NCBI GenBank assembly: GCA_021442155.1
Contig: CM038218.1
Span: 55,837,277 to 55,901,276 of the forward strand
Reading direction: 5' to 3'
Source of the DNA: Cymbidium sinense
Taxonomy: Eukaryota > Streptophyta > Magnoliopsida > Asparagales > Orchidaceae
Length of the DNA stretch: 64,000 nt
Positions 23,341-36,052 of the stretch are shown piece by piece. A model generated the notes under the pieces. It ran no database searches. It was not told the origin of the DNA and was given only the letters and a program-made list of their open reading frames with translations. Position numbers and translations under genes: made by a program. The first letter of the stretch is position 1. Each line of letters starts with the position of its first letter.

Positions 23341-24385
23341 CAAAGTTTAAAAATAAAAGAAAAAAAAGGAAAGAAAAATAAAGAGAAAAATAAAAATAAA
23401 ATAAAAGAGAAAATGAAAAGAAAATAAAATGGAGCGGAAATAGACTTGGAGGAAGAAGTGGACATTAGATTCCACCCATAGTTCGTTACTTCATTCAAAC
23501 ATATGGGTAAGATGACCTGACCTCCACCAGGTAGAAGAAGAGGTCAGTTCAAACGCAATCCCAGGGCTGGAGAACCTACTTTCGGCCACCCAATAAAAGA
23601 TATGTCCCAATTACCAAGAGTGCACCTACTATCCATATAAACTAAGAATCTAGTTCATAGGATGAGTCTTATATGGTTAGTACACAAGCTAGCTCTTCTC
23701 AGTAGTAGATTCCCTTGGAGGTGAAACTTCAAATAGATAGCGATGAAGATTAGCCTCTAAAACAAAGCACAAGTGTATCCAAGTCTATATGTAAAATAGT
23801 TAGGCATAAGTTGGGAACCTTAGCTCTAACCCCATTTCCTCTCAAAAAGCTAAGGGTTTGGTATTTAAGAAAGCCCCTAAGTCCACATGTGTGAAGACTT
23901 AGAGGTTCTTTCTGGGAGCATCATCATTAAGTCAAGAAGTTGATGTAGAACTTGAGGATGATTTTATATAAATATTTAATAAAATTACCTTTTGATTAGT
24001 ACTTGCCTTATGTTCATAATTTACCAAAGAAAGGGTTAATCCCACATACTTTGTCAAAGAAAAAGTCAGACTACTTTGAAAGAATATGAAAGAACAAATG
24101 CAAAATCTCTCAATCAAGACCGAGAATAGGATTCAGTACAGTGGGTCCAGTCGATGATGAAGATTACTGCTTAGTCATTACCAATCATTTGGATCTGATA
24201 GATTCTTTTCAAATCACATTAACTTATATGAGGAGCTATGCTTAGAAACTTTAGATGATTTAGATGATTTTGAAGTCAAAGTTGCACCACCATAGTTCAA
24301 AGAAGAGATCAAGTCAACCATCGATGAGTTCAAGGAAATCAACTTAGTAATTGAAGAAGATCCATGTTAGACATACATCAGTTCT
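23340..24385 (+). pseudogene. Protease-RT linker, copy B
   Basis: Starts with an A-rich tract (23,340-23,427) encoding an almost purely Lys/Glu/Asn run, then a degenerate segment matching copy C at 52,350-53,250 ('IRFHPQF' region, 'RRRGQFKRN'-like reading, and an acidic part before RT). It belongs to the variable connector between protease and RT. No catalytic motif is expected or seen. Multiple stops. Confidence 0.65.
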
Positions 24386-25238
24386 TTGTTGAATGAAATT
24401 GAAACCAATGACTTAGTTAAGCTATTGATTAAGTTTAAGGACTGCTTTGCATGGAGTTATGAAGAGATTCTTGGATTGTCTCTTGATATAGTGGTCCATA
24501 AATTAGCAATAGATCCTACTGTTAACCCTATCAAGCAAGCTCCTAGATGCATGCGATCAGACATAGAATAATAAGTCATTTATGAAGTCAAGAAACTAAT
24601 CGATGATGGCTTCATCCGAGAAGAAGAATACCCTACCTAGTTAGCTAGCATCATTCTATTTAAGAAAAAGAATGGCCAAATTTATATATGCATCGATTTT
24701 AGGGATTTATATAAGGCATGTCAAAAATATGAATTTCCACTACCAATCCCGGAGCTGATGGTGGACATTGACTCATCTCATGCAGTCTTCTCTTTCATGG
24801 ATGACTCATCTGGATATATCAAAATAAAGATGGCTCCTGAAGATGAAACAAACACTTCTTTAGAACCCCATTTAGAATATATTACTATAAGGTCATGCCT
24901 TTCAGCCTTAAAAATATCAGTGTTACATACCAGCGGGCTATGACTTGAATCTTTGACAAACTCATTCATCATCAAGTCAAGTGCTATGTTAAAGATCTTG
25001 TGCTCAAAAGTAGAGAAAAGGAAGACCATCTCTTTGACTTGGGAGTAGTTTTCGAACATTTAAGATAATTTAACTTCAAAATGAACCCCTAAAGTGTGCA
25101 TTTGAAGTAGCTTCAAGGAAATTCCTTAGGTTTGTTGTTCGACACTAGGGAATCAAAATTGATCCAGAGAAGAACAAGGCAATATTAGAATTTCCACCCC
25201 TTAAAAGTTTAACTCAACTCAAATCATTCCAAGGGTGG
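24386..25238 (+). pseudogene. Reverse transcriptase relic, copy B
   Basis: RT would copy element RNA into DNA. In order: 'FKDCFAWSYEEILGL' (about 24,436), 'INPIKQ'/'APRCMRSDIE' region, 'LFKKKNGQIYICIDFRDLY' (about 24,657-24,713), 'EFPLPIPELMVDID' (24,731 on), 'FSFMDDSSGYIKIKMAPED' (about 24,791-24,845). The catalytic YVDD box reads YVKD at 24,984, so one of the essential Asp residues is gone. Several stops and frameshifts. Followed directly by the RNase H-like region. Confidence 0.9.
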
Positions 25239-25608
25239 TTGGCATATCTAAGACACTTAATATCCAACTTATCGGGAAGCTATCAGCCATTCCAAGCACT
25301 GGCCAAAAAGGATGCCAAGTTCAAGTGGGATGATAAGTGTGAGCATGCCATTGAAGACATCAAGCATTACTTGATGAAGCCACCAATTTTAGTAACCTCT
25401 ATCCCGGGAAAGTCGTTCATGCTTTACACTACTGCGTTAGATGACTACCTTAGTTCTTTGTTGGCCCAAGCCAATGATGTAGAGAAGGAATACGCACTCT
25501 ACTACCTCAGCCGAATATGAGGCTTTGATTGCCTGTTTGGAGTTAGTTGTTACTCTAAGAATCTAGAACATCAACATCTTTGGAGATTCTCAACTAGTTA
25601 TCAATCAA
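25239..25608 (+). pseudogene. RNase H region with internal deletion, copy B
   Basis: An open stretch (25,239-25,520) covers the RT-RNase H connection and first RNase H part ('QPFQALAKKDAKFKWDD', 'KPPILVTSIPGKSFMLY', 'YALYYLS'). At about 25,512 it fuses to 'EYEAL' and 'DSQLVINQI', which belong to the second RNase H about 0.5 kb further on in copies A and C. At about 25,609 it fuses again to the non-coding tail. So B lacks most of both RNase H regions and all of the integrase. Confidence 0.85.
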
Positions 25609-27363
25609 ATCACAGGGGCCTTATTAGTTTGGTAAGCCTTTTTGCGTGGCCAATAAGCTACCTCATGATTTAAGGTTTAATAAAAGTCCCCTAGTGGCTC
25701 CTTCCCTCCTAACTACTTCAAGTCTGGGTCTAGTTCTATCTCGGGGCTCCCCCTTAGTAGTCCCTCTAGGTCGGATAGCATCGGTCCCACTGATGACAGA
25801 CTATCTCGATGATCAATTCCACTTGAAAAGTTGTAAGCCTTCACACTTTCTTTCCATATTCATCATTGCACACCGACGTGCACCTTAGGTTGGTTGGTTC
25901 TCACTATGCTGACGGATACACCACTCATGCCGTCAGATACATCGTAGGTTGGTTGGTTCTCGCACCTTAGGATACATCACTCATGGTAGATGTAAGTCTG
26001 CTACACTTTCTCCTTGAGTTGGCCACTGTACACCTATAATCTTTCTTTTCTAAGGCTCAGGATAATGCCCCTAGAAGCACCTCCCCTATGGGCACTATAT
26101 TTGGATCACATCCTTTGCGACCCCATTTAGACATTACCCTGGTTACTATGGATTAGACAGTTCCCCTCTCCTAGTAACCACCATTGTGGTTGGAGAGTCC
26201 ATATTATGAATGTGCAATTCTCCCTTGGTCCAATAAATATGAGATAAGTCAAGTTCGACATAGCCCCTCTCAGTGTGATCCCTCGCACACCAACATGATC
26301 CATGCAAATATATAAACAAAATATAATTCACTTGTGGATTAGGAGGACACCCTTAGCGGTACCTTTTCCCAAGAAGGCATCCTATCTTTAGGGCAATGTC
26401 AGCAAAACTCCCTATAGGAATCGCCTGACTACTCTTAAGTTGATATAAGTCCCCAGCGAAATTCACTCAATAGACACCCCTAAGTCAGGTTTAATTTTTA
26501 GTGCTACCAACAGGTCACCCCAGCGGTTGTTCCCTGCTTTAGAAGATGTAAGTCTGCAACACCTTCTTCCTAGCACAGCTATTGCACACCAAAAGGCAAC
26601 CCTTTAGGTTTGCTAGCTCTACCTGATGGCTAGTAGCTATCTCTTTGGATTTGTAAATTTGAGATAAGACAAGTCTAATATAACCCCTTCTCAATGGGCT
26701 CATTGCACACTGACAGGGTCCATACATTAACTCAGATTAAATTAAACCCAATCTAATTTTTCTTAATGGAGTTAAATCACACCCTTCTCCCTAGTGGAGC
26801 CCCAAATCATGTGTAAACAAGTCAAGCAAATAAATTAAATTCAAATCCAACCTCCTAATGGAGCCAAATTAAACAAACTCCCCCTATAGAGTCTAAATCA
26901 ATAAAATCCAACTAAACTATTATTTCTAGTGGAAACATCCTCAAAGAAATCTATAAAATTAAACTTAAATCCCAACCCATCACAACTTGCTTCCCTAGTG
27001 GAAGGTTCATATACCCGATCCCCAGCTGACTCGAGTCCATATCTCTAGCAGATATGCCTCCACATCAATAAAAATAAAATAATTTAAATTCGATTTGATC
27101 TTAATCCCTGATGGATTATAAATTTTTATCCCCAATGGATCTTCTTTCCATAAATTATATAATCAAATCTGATTCAAACCTTATCCCCAAAAAATTTTCT
27201 TCATCTATGCCCTCGAGATAGACCCCTCACATGTCATATCCAATGCATGTGTGATCCCCTAGCAGATCTCCCTTCATGTCCTCAAAATGGAATTCTCACC
27301 AAATATTATTTCTTTTCTTATGCACACCTTTAATACATCAACCAAAAGTCTAACAATGTATTC
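25609..27363 (+). mobile_element. Non-coding 3' tail of gypsy composite B
   Basis: Counterpart of 2,870-5,051 (A) and 56,880-59,022 (C). It starts inside the tail because of the upstream deletion. The same 'gatgtaagtctgc' sub-repeats (near 25,990 and 26,547) and 'cctagtggag'-type motifs (about 26,790-27,060) are present. Open frames at 25,646-25,888 (+) and 26,146-26,331 and 26,539-26,727 (-) are not conserved as coding between copies. Confidence 0.7.
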
Positions 27364-28805
27364 GTTCAAATTACATCATCTTAACATTATAATCAAAATT
27401 TTATGATTTGTGATGGTGCATGCTCAAACTAACTATACAATATCATGCTAAACATACTATAGTGTGAATTAACACGCTATATTATATTATAATATATGAT
27501 GTTATATTATAATTTGTTATAATATAATATATATTGTCTAAAATTTCACCTCATTAGAATCAATTAAAAGAAACAAATAACAAAATTTTCTCAAAATATG
27601 AATAATGTTCATTTTGGATGTAAAATTATTATTTTCTATTAGAAATGGTACAAAATATTATCATTTTGGTGTTGCTTCTTGGTGTGTGCCATGAATTTGG
27701 CCAAATTCATCCATCTCAACCTTCAAATTAACATTTTTTTGAGTTTTGACCCAATGTATTATAACAAAAGTAAAACATTAAAATGTACAATAACATTTAA
27801 TAACACACCACCACATTCATATATATGTGAGGTTATATATTCTTATATTATATTTTAATATGCTTTCATATATTATATTATCTTACATTACACCTTAAAA
27901 TGAATCACTTTAAGCACAATATTTATAAAATTTGGTTGAAAATAAACATCTATTTTGGATGCAAAATTTCATTCTTTGATTAAATGACACACTATAGCAC
28001 ACCCGCAATGATGTTCCCTAAAGCTTACCTTAAATTTTGCCAAATCCCACCATCTCTCCCTATAAATTAGTATTTTTATAAATTATACCGACAAAATCTA
28101 CTAGCATCATTGTAACAAACTAAAATATGCTAAAAAAAATAAGTTGTCAATACTATGCTATATTGCATGATGCTACTATATTATGGTATGCTATATTATA
28201 ATACACTATAACATATTAGATTATATTATATTGCATATCACATCACAAGAGATTGCTTAAAATAAAAAATCATAAAATTTGTCTAAATAATAAAAAACTT
28301 AATATTTTAGTCGTATCACTTACATATTTTAAATTAAAATAATATATTTTGATGCCATGCTCTACTTATTATGAATTTGGCCAAATTCCACCATTTTAAA
28401 GTCTAAATCAACATTTTTATAAATAATGCTAGTGTAGGCTCGACTGCATGATTGTAAAATACTAAAAGAATTTAAAATGCCCAGAATAATATATTATGAT
28501 ATATGATGATATACTATGCTACAACATATAATATTTATTTAGAACATAAAATCTTACTTTTTAGACTACAAGTGATGTAGCACACCATTGGTACTACAAC
28601 CTAATTCCCACTTCAAATTTAACAAATTCTATTTTTTGATTTATTAAATCAATATATTTATGATATATATTAATATAGACTATAGGGCACAATACCATAA
28701 TATACTAAAACATTTCAAAACATCTTATAACATCCAAAAACACATCACTACATGCTCAAATATATGATGCTACATTATACTATAATATATGGTATTATAA
28801 TATGA
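27364..28805 (+). repeat. ~345 bp satellite, array at end of composite B
   Basis: Units begin near 27,366 (diverged), 27,693, 28,033, 28,373 and 28,613 (diverged). The two full-length spacings are each about 340 bp. The array runs into TTTAGGG repeat at 28,806 after 'ggtattataatatgat'. Confidence 0.8.
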
Positions 28806-28826
28806 TTTAGGGTTAGGGTTTAGGGT

Positions 28827-28939
28827 ATTCAATTCTCTAATAATTAAGGGAAATTCTCCTGAAGACATTTTCTTTAGCTATCATAACTATGCTAGGATTA
28901 GGTCATTCTTTAGATCTACTCCAAATGGCATTTATTCAA
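28827..28939. other. Unique ~115 bp spacer after composite B
   Basis: Sits between a few TTTAGGG units and the next telomere-like block. It is nearly the same as 60,499-60,616 after composite C (shared 'gaagacattttctttagct', 'tctttagatctactcc' and 'tttattcaagg'). Absent after composite A. No coding frame. Confidence 0.8.
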
Positions 28940-29281
28940 GGTTTAGGGTTTAGGGTTTAGGGGTTAGAGTTAGGGTTTAGGGTTGGCTTAGGGTTTAGGG
29001 TTTAGGGATAGTTTAGGGTTTAGGGTTTAAGGTTTGGGGTTTGGGGTTTACAGTTTTTAGGGTTCTAGGTTTTAGGGTTTAAGGTTTATTATTTTAGATT
29101 TTAGGGTTTAAGGTTTAGGGTTTAGGATTTTAGGGTTTAGGGTTTAGGGTTTAGGATTTTAGGGTTTAGGGTTTAGGGTTTAGTGCTTAGGGTTTAGGGT
29201 TTTTAAGATTTAGGGTTTAGGGTTTAGGGTCTTTTTTTAGGTTTAGGGTTTAAGTTTTAGTTTAGAGTTTAGGGTTTAAGA
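28940..29281 (+). repeat. Telomere-like array, block IIa
   Basis: About 340 bp of TTTAGGG-dense sequence with point variants (tttggggt, tttaaggt) between the spacer and GRP fragment 3. The equivalent block at 60,617-60,899 is about 280 bp. Confidence 0.95.
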
Positions 29282-29627
29282 TTTTTTTTTAATCGAGAAA
29301 AAATTCTAAGATAAGTAGAACCATCTCTACTATAAAGACACAGTTCCATAAGCAGCATATCACATTGGCCATTCTTGAATTTCTCCCATTCCCATCAGAA
29401 CCTCCCTCACCTCTCAAGTTGCAAGATCTTCTATCATATCCCAGATCCCTCCCTCCCACCACCACCATAGGCGTCTGTCCTCCTCCTTCCACCACTGCCC
29501 CACCTCCATATCCACCAGACCTTGGATCCCCACCACTATGATAACTATGGCCTCCTTCCTCCACCTAGATCTAGACTTAGCCTAGTTGATGGTGATGTTC
29601 CTGCCGTCAAGGTTCTACCCATTCTTA
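29282..29627 (-). pseudogene. GRP retropseudogene fragment 3 (3' UTR deleted)
   Basis: Minus strand from 29,627: 'NG', stop (Lys codon AAG to TAG is the likely change), then 'NLDGRNITIN', a stop, 'AKSRS', a shortened Gly-rich region, and 'SDGNGRNSRM' with the natural stop lost. About 130 bp of the 3' UTR is missing just inside the A-run (T9 at 29,282-29,290 on +). The 91-codon minus-strand open frame at 29,289-29,564 includes the Gly-rich part and read-through into UTR. NLDGRNIT is the typical end of a plant GR-RBP RRM. Confidence 0.85.
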
Positions 29628-31997
29628 GGGTTTAGGGTTAGTTTAGGGTTTATGGTTCAGGGTTTAGGGTTTGGGTTTTAGCATTTAGGGTGGTAGGTTT
29701 TAGGGTTTAAAGTTTACGGTTTTAGGGTTTAGGGTTTAGGGTTTATGTTTATGGTTTAGGGATTTAGGGTTTAAGGTTTAGGGTTTAGGGTTTAGGGTTA
29801 GTTTTAAGGTTTAGGGTTTAGGGTTTAGAGTTTAAGATTTAGGGTTTAGGGTATATTTTTTTAAAATTAAGTAACTTGGTAGGTTTAGGTTTATTTAGTT
29901 TATTTTTAATTTATTTCATTATATTTTATTTTTATTTTTATTTAGGTTTATTTTTATTTTTATTTAGCTTATTCATATTAGGTTTTTTTATTTATTTTAG
30001 GTTTTCAATTTTAGTTTATTTTTTAGATTTATGTTTATTTTTAGTTGAATTTTATTTTTATTTTATTTTTTATTTTTAGGTTTAGGTTTACATTTTTATT
30101 TTATTTTTTTAGGTTTAGGTTTTAGGTTTTTATTTAAGGTTTATTTTTATGCTTTATTTTTTAGGTTAGGTCTAGGTTTTAGGTTTTTATTTTTGGTTTA
30201 TTTTTATGCTTTATTTTTTATTTTAGGTTTAGGTTTATTTTTAGTTTATTTTAGTTTATTTAGTTTAGGTTTATGTTTAGGTTTAGGTTTTCTTTCTTAA
30301 GTTTAGCTTTAGGTTTAATTTATTTTAGTTTTGTTTATTTTTTTTAGGTTTAGGTTTATTTTAAATTTTATTTTAGGTTTAGGATTTTCTTAAGTTTAGG
30401 GTTTAGGTTTTATTTTGTATTTATTTTTATGTTTTATTTTTAGGTTTATTTTTTAAGTTTAGGTTTTTATTTATTTTTTATTTTAATTTATTTAAGGTTT
30501 ATTTTATTTTTATTTTGAATTTATTATTTATTTTATTAAGTTTTTTTATTGCTAGGTTTCTTTTGTTTTTTAGTTTAGTTTAGGTTTTTCTTTATTTTAT
30601 TTTAGTTTGTTTTTTTAATTTAATTTAAATTTATTTTTTTGATTTTATTTTATTTTCAGGTTTAGGTTAAGGTTTTAGTTTAGGTTTTTATTTTATTTTA
30701 TTTTTTATTTTATTTAGGTTTAGGTTTTTTATTTATTTATTTTTAGGTTTTATTTAGTTTAGGGCTTAGGGCTTAGGGTTTAGGGTTTAAAGTTTTAGGG
30801 TTTAGGGTTTTAGGGTTTGGGTTTAGGGTTAGGGTTTAGGGTTTAGGGTTTAGGGTTTAATTATTTAGGCTTTAGGGTTTAGGGCTTTTAGGATATAGGG
30901 TTTAGGCTTTAGGCTTTAGGGTTTAGGGTTTTTAGGGTTTAGAATTTAGGGTTAGTTTAGGGATTAGGGTTTAGGAGTTAGAGTTTAGGGTTAGGGTTCA
31001 GGGTTAGTTTAGGGTTTAGGGTTTATGGTTGAAGCTTTAGAGTTTTTTGGGGTTTAGGGTTGTAGGTTTAGGGTTTAGTGTTTACAATTTTTTTTTAAGA
31101 AAAGATTAAGTAAACTAGTAGGTTTAGGATTATTTAGTTTATATTATATTTATTATAGTTTATTTTATTTTTTAATTTTATTTAGGATTATTTTTTATTT
31201 TTATATAGTTGGTTTATTTATTTTATTTAATTTTTTAGGTTTAGGTTTATTTTTTAGTTTAGTTTTATTTTTATTTTATTTTTTATGTTTAGGTTTTATT
31301 TTTTATTTTTAGGTATAGGTTTAAGTTTTTATTTTATTTTTTTTTTGGTTTAGGTTTTATGTTTTTATTTTAGGATTATTTTTAGGTTTTATTTTTTAGT
31401 TCAAGTTCAGGTATATTTGTAGTTTATTTTATTTTATTAAAGGTTTTGGTTTAGTTTTGATTTAGTTTATTTTAGGTTTAGGTTTAGATTTAGATTTTAT
31501 TTATTTTAGTTTAATTTATTTTGTTTTAGGTTTAGGTTTATTTTATTTTTATTTTATGTTTATGTTTTTTTAGGGTGTAAGATTTATTTTTTTGCTTTTT
31601 ATTTTTAGGTTTATTTTTTAGGTTTAGGTTCTAATTTATTTTTATTTTTTAAATTTTAGGTTTATTTTATTTTTATTTTAGGTTTAGTTTTTATTTTATT
31701 TAGGTTTTTTATTTTTTTAGTTTAGTTTAGGTCCATATTTATTTTATTTTATTTAGTTATTATTTTTTATTTTTATTTTATTTTTTTATTTTATTTTTTT
31801 TTTATTTTTATCTATTTTGTTTTTAGGTTTTATTTAGTTTAAGTTTAGGTTTTTAGCTTCTTAGGGTTTAGGGTTTAGGGTTTAGGTTTTAGGGTTTAGG
31901 GTTTAGAGATTATGGTTTTGAGGTTTAGGGTTAAGGGTTTAGGGTTTAGGTTTTAGGTCTAGGGTTCATGTTTTAGTTTATGGTTTTGGGCTTTTGG
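29628..31997 (+). repeat. Telomere-like array, block IIb
   Basis: Two higher-order units. Heptamer-rich, marker box at 29,855-29,883, T-rich block to about 30,760, heptamer-rich, marker box at 31,088-31,123, T-rich block to about 31,860, then heptamers up to the T-run of GRP fragment 4. The open frame at 29,876-30,079 (Phe/Leu/Tyr only) is an artefact of T-richness. Confidence 0.9.
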
Positions 31998-32468
31998 TTT
32001 TTTTTAACAGAGAATAAATTCAGATTGAACATTTCTTTTTTTTATTTCATCAACCAAGCAATACAACAAGTTTTCTAAGAAATAAGCGATGACATAGATC
32101 AAAAATGAGCATGCACAAAGAAAATCAAAAATCCTAGAAAACTAGAACCATCTCTATTATAAAGACACTATTCCATAAGAAATAGATCTGATCGATCGTT
32201 CTTCATTTTCTCTAGTTCCCATCAGAACCAACCCGACCTCTCGAGTAGCGGGATCCACCATCATATCCCCAATCTCTGCCTCCGCCACCACCATAGTTGT
32301 AACTTCATTGCTCCTCCCACCTCCATAACCACCACTACTCTGACCACCACCTCCATATCCACCAGCACCTCTGAGCCCCAACCACCACCTCCGCCTTCCC
32401 TCCACTACAAGATCTAGACTGAGCGTGGTTGACGGTGATGTTCCTACCGTCAAGGCTCTACCCATTCT
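31998..32468 (-). pseudogene. GRP retropseudogene fragment 4
   Basis: Minus strand from 32,468: RRM tail with 'ITVNHAQS', so the codon that is TAG in fragments 1, 3, 6 and 7 is a sense codon (CAC) here. A Gly-rich domain follows ('AGGYGGGGQSSGGYGGG' within a 102-codon frame at 32,157-32,465), then 'GN' with TAG, 3' UTR and A-run (T8 at 31,998-32,005 on +). Frameshifts break the Gly-rich frame. Having a sense codon where other copies share a stop suggests a separate branch of the amplification. Confidence 0.85.
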
Positions 32469-35400
32469 TATGGTTTAGGTTTATTAGGTTTTTGGGTTTA
32501 GGTTAATTTTTTAATTTATTTAGTTACTTTAGGTTTAGGGTTTAGGGTTTAGGGTTGTAGGTTTAGGGTTTAGGGTTTCGGGTTAGTTTTTAGGTTTGGG
32601 GTTTAGGGTTTAGGGTTTAGGGTTTAGGATTTAGGTTATAAAGTTTTTTTTAAAAAATAAGAAATCGATAGGTTTAGGTTTATTTAGTTTTTTATTTATT
32701 TATTTTAGATTATTCTATTTTATTTATTATTTAGGTTTATTTTTTTATTTAGTTTAGTTTATTTATTTTAGGTTTATTTATTTTAGTTTAGGTTTTTTAT
32801 TTTAGTTTATCTTTTAGGTTTAGGTTTAAATTTTAGTTTATGTTTATTTTTTAGTTGAGTTTTATTTTTATTTTATTTTTTTAGTTTTAGGTTTTATTTT
32901 TTATTTTTTGGTTTAGGTTTAGGTTTTTATTTTATTTTTCTAGGTTTTGGTTTTAGGTTTTTATTTTAGGTTTATTTTTAGGTTTTATTTATTAGTATAT
33001 GTTTAGGTTTATTTTTAGTTTATTTTATTATATTTAGTTTAGGTTTAGGATTAAGTTTAGTTTATTTTAGGTTTAGGTGTAGGTGTAGGTTTTTTTTAAT
33101 TTCGTTTAGTTTATTCTAATTTAGGTTTAAGTTTATTTTATTTTACTTATTTTATTTTTATTTTAGGTTTAGGTTTTTTTTAGTTAAGGGTTTAGGTTTT
33201 ATTTTTTGTTTATTTTTAGGTTTAGGTTTTTATTTTATTTTTATTTTTACTTTACTTTTAATTTTTATTTTATTTAGGGTTTTATTTTTATGTTTATTTT
33301 ATTTTTTAGTTTAGTTTAGATTTTTATTTATTTTATGCTATTTTAGATTTGATTTTTTATTTAATTTTATTTCTAGGTTTAAGTTTAGGTTTACATATTA
33401 GGTTTAAGTTTTTATTTTATTTTATTATTTTATTTTATTTAGATTTAGCTTTTATTTATTTATTTTATTTTTAGTTTTTATTTAGTTTAGGTTTAGGTAT
33501 TTACATTTTTAGGGTTTAGGTTTAGGGTTTAGTATTGTAGATTTTAGGGTTTTTGGTTTAGGGTTTAGGTTTTAGGGTTTAGGCTTTTGGGTTTTGGGTT
33601 TAGGGTTGTAAGTTTAGGCTTTAGGGTTTTTTTATTATTTTTATTTTTTTAAAATTAAGTAAACTGGTAGGATTAGGTTTATTTAGTTTATTTTCTATTT
33701 ATTTTAGTTTATTTTATTTTTATATTTTATTTAGGTTAATTTTTATTTTTATTTAGTTTAGTTTATTTATTTTAGGTTTATTTCTTTTAGTTTATTTTTT
33801 TATGTTTAGGTTTAGGTTAAGGTTTATTTTATAGTTTAGTTTTATTTTTATTTTATTTTTTTAGGATTCAATTTTATTTTTTATTTTTAGGTTTAGGTTT
33901 AGTATTTTTAATTTTATTATTTTAGGTTTAGGTTTTAGGATTTTATTTTTGGTTTATTTTTAGGTATGTTTTATAGTTTAGGTTTAAGTTTATTTTTAGT
34001 TTATTTTATTCTATTTAGTTTAGGTTTAATTTATTTTTGGTTTAGGTTTAGGTTTAGTTTATTTTAGGTATAGGTTTAGGTTTTATTTATTTTAGTTTAG
34101 CTTATCTTAATTTAGGTTTATTTTATTTTTATTTTAGGTTTTGGTTTTTTTATTAGTTTAAGGTTTAGGTTTTCTTTATTATTTATTATTAGGTTTATTT
34201 TTTAGGTTTAGGTTTTTATTTAATTATTATTTTATTTTAAGTTATTTTTATTTTTATTTTAGGAAAAGATTTTATTTTATTTAGGTTTTTTATTTTTTAG
34301 TTTAGCTTAGGTTTTTATTTATTTTATTTTGTTTTAGTTTTTATTTTTTATTTTATTTTCTTTTTAGGTTTGGGTTTAGGTTTCAGTTTAAGTTTTTATT
34401 TTATTTTATTTTTTATTTTCTTCATTTTATTATGGTTTAGTTTTTTATTATATTTTTTGGTTTAGGTTCTTAGCTTTTTAGGGTTTAGGGTTTAGGGTTT
34501 TAGGGTTTAGGGTTTAGGGTTTAGGGTTTAGTTTAGGGTTAAGGTTTGAGATTTAGAGTTTCGAGTTTAGTGTTTACGCTTTAGGGTTTAGGGTTTTAAG
34601 GGTTTAGGGTTAGCTTAAGGTTTAGGGTGAGTTTAGGGTTTAGGGTTTAGGCTTTCATGTTTAGGGTTTATAATTTAGGGTTATTTTAGGGTTTAGGGTT
34701 TAGGGTTTTAGGGTTTAGGGTTTAGGGTTTAAGGTGTTTTTTAGGGTTAGAGTTTATAGTTTAGGCTTAGTGTTTAGGTTTAAGTTTCTGATTTAGGGTT
34801 TAGTGTTTAGGGTTTATGGTTTAGGGTTCTTATGGTTTAGGGTTTATGTTTTAGGGTTTAGGGTTCAGGGTTTAGGGTTAGGTTTAGGGTTCAAGGTTTA
34901 GTGTTTAGTGTTTAGGATTTAGGGTTTAGGGTTTAAGGTAAGGTTTAGGGTTTTTTTTTAATTAAGTAAAAAAAAGTAAGTTTAGGTTTTCTTTAGTTTT
35001 TTAATTTAATTTAATTTATTTTATTTTTTATTTTTATTTAGGTTTATTTTTTATTTTTATTTAGTTTATTTTATTTTTTTAGTTTAGGTTTTTTATTTTA
35101 GTTTAATTATTAGTTTTAGATTTAGGTTTATGTTTATTTTTAAGTTTATTTTTTCTTTTATTTTTTGGGTTTAGGTTTTATTTTTTATTTTTAGGTTTAG
35201 GTTTAGGTTTTTATTTTATTTTATTTTTGTTTAAGTTTTAGGCATTTATTTTAGGTTTAGTTTTAGGTATTATTTCTTAGTTTAGGTTTAGGTTTATTTT
35301 TAGTTTATTTTATTTTATTTAGTTTAGGGTTTAGGTTTCATTTATTTTAGGTTTATGTTTATGTTTTATTTATTTTAGTTTAGTTTATTTTAGGTTTAGG

Positions 35401-36052
35401 TTTTTTCTTAGTTTAAGGTTTAGGTTTTTTTAATTTATTTTTAGGTTTTATTTTTAGGTTTATATTTTAGGTTTAGTTATTTTATTTTATTTTAGGTTTA
35501 TTTTATTTTTATTTTTCATTTATATTTAATTTTATTTAGGTTTTTTATTTTTAGGTTTATTTTATTTTTAATTTAGCTTAGGTTTTTATTTATTTTATTT
35601 TAGTTTAGTTATTATTATTTTTTTTTTTTATTTTTAAGTTTAGGTTTAGGTTTTAGTTTAGGCTTTAATTTTAACTTATTTTCTTATTTTATTTTGGGTT
35701 AGGTTATTTATTTATTTACTTATTTTTTTGTTTTATTTAGTTTAGGTCTAGGTTTTTAGGTTTTTAGGGTTTAGGGTTTAGGGTTTTGGGTTTAGGGATG
35801 AAGATTTTAGGGTTTAGGGTTTAGGGTTTGAGGTTTAGGATTTTAGGGTTTAGGGTTTAGTGCTTAGGGTTTAAAGTTTAGTGTTTAGGGCTTTAGGGTT
35901 TAGGGTTAAGGTTTAGGGTTGTAGGTTTAGGTTTATGGTTTAGGGTTTAGGGTTAGGGTTTTTTTATTTATTTATTTTATTTTATTTTTAGGGTTTAGGT
36001 TTAGGGTTTAGGTTTAGGGTTTAGTTTAGAGTTTAGAGTTTAGGATTTTTGG
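32469..36052 (+). repeat. Telomere-like array, block IIc
   Basis: Marker boxes at 32,644-32,672, 33,643-33,671 and 34,950-34,980, each followed by a T-rich block (to about 33,500, 34,465 and 35,760). Heptamer-dense sequence at about 34,470-34,945 and 35,760-36,050. No coding sequence. Confidence 0.9.

Larger units (their letters stand above)
15795..28826 (+). mobile_element. Composite B: decayed gypsy element with nested LTR-like insertion and terminal satellite
   Basis: Second copy of the macro-unit. Order: protease N-terminal part, nested element, protease C-terminal part, charged linker, RT, part of RNase H, non-coding tail, ~345 bp satellite. Gag is missing: the left edge falls in the protease region, corresponding to about 44,118 of copy C. 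Most of the second RNase H and the whole integrase are deleted. No 5' LTR is present, so this is not a simple intact insertion. The right end passes through a short TTTAGGG piece (28,806-28,826) into the unique spacer. Confidence 0.85.

Noticed and set aside
29876..30079. Open frame of almost only Phe, Leu, Tyr and Ile, resembling a membrane protein.
   Set aside because: Direct product of T-rich telomere-like repeat.
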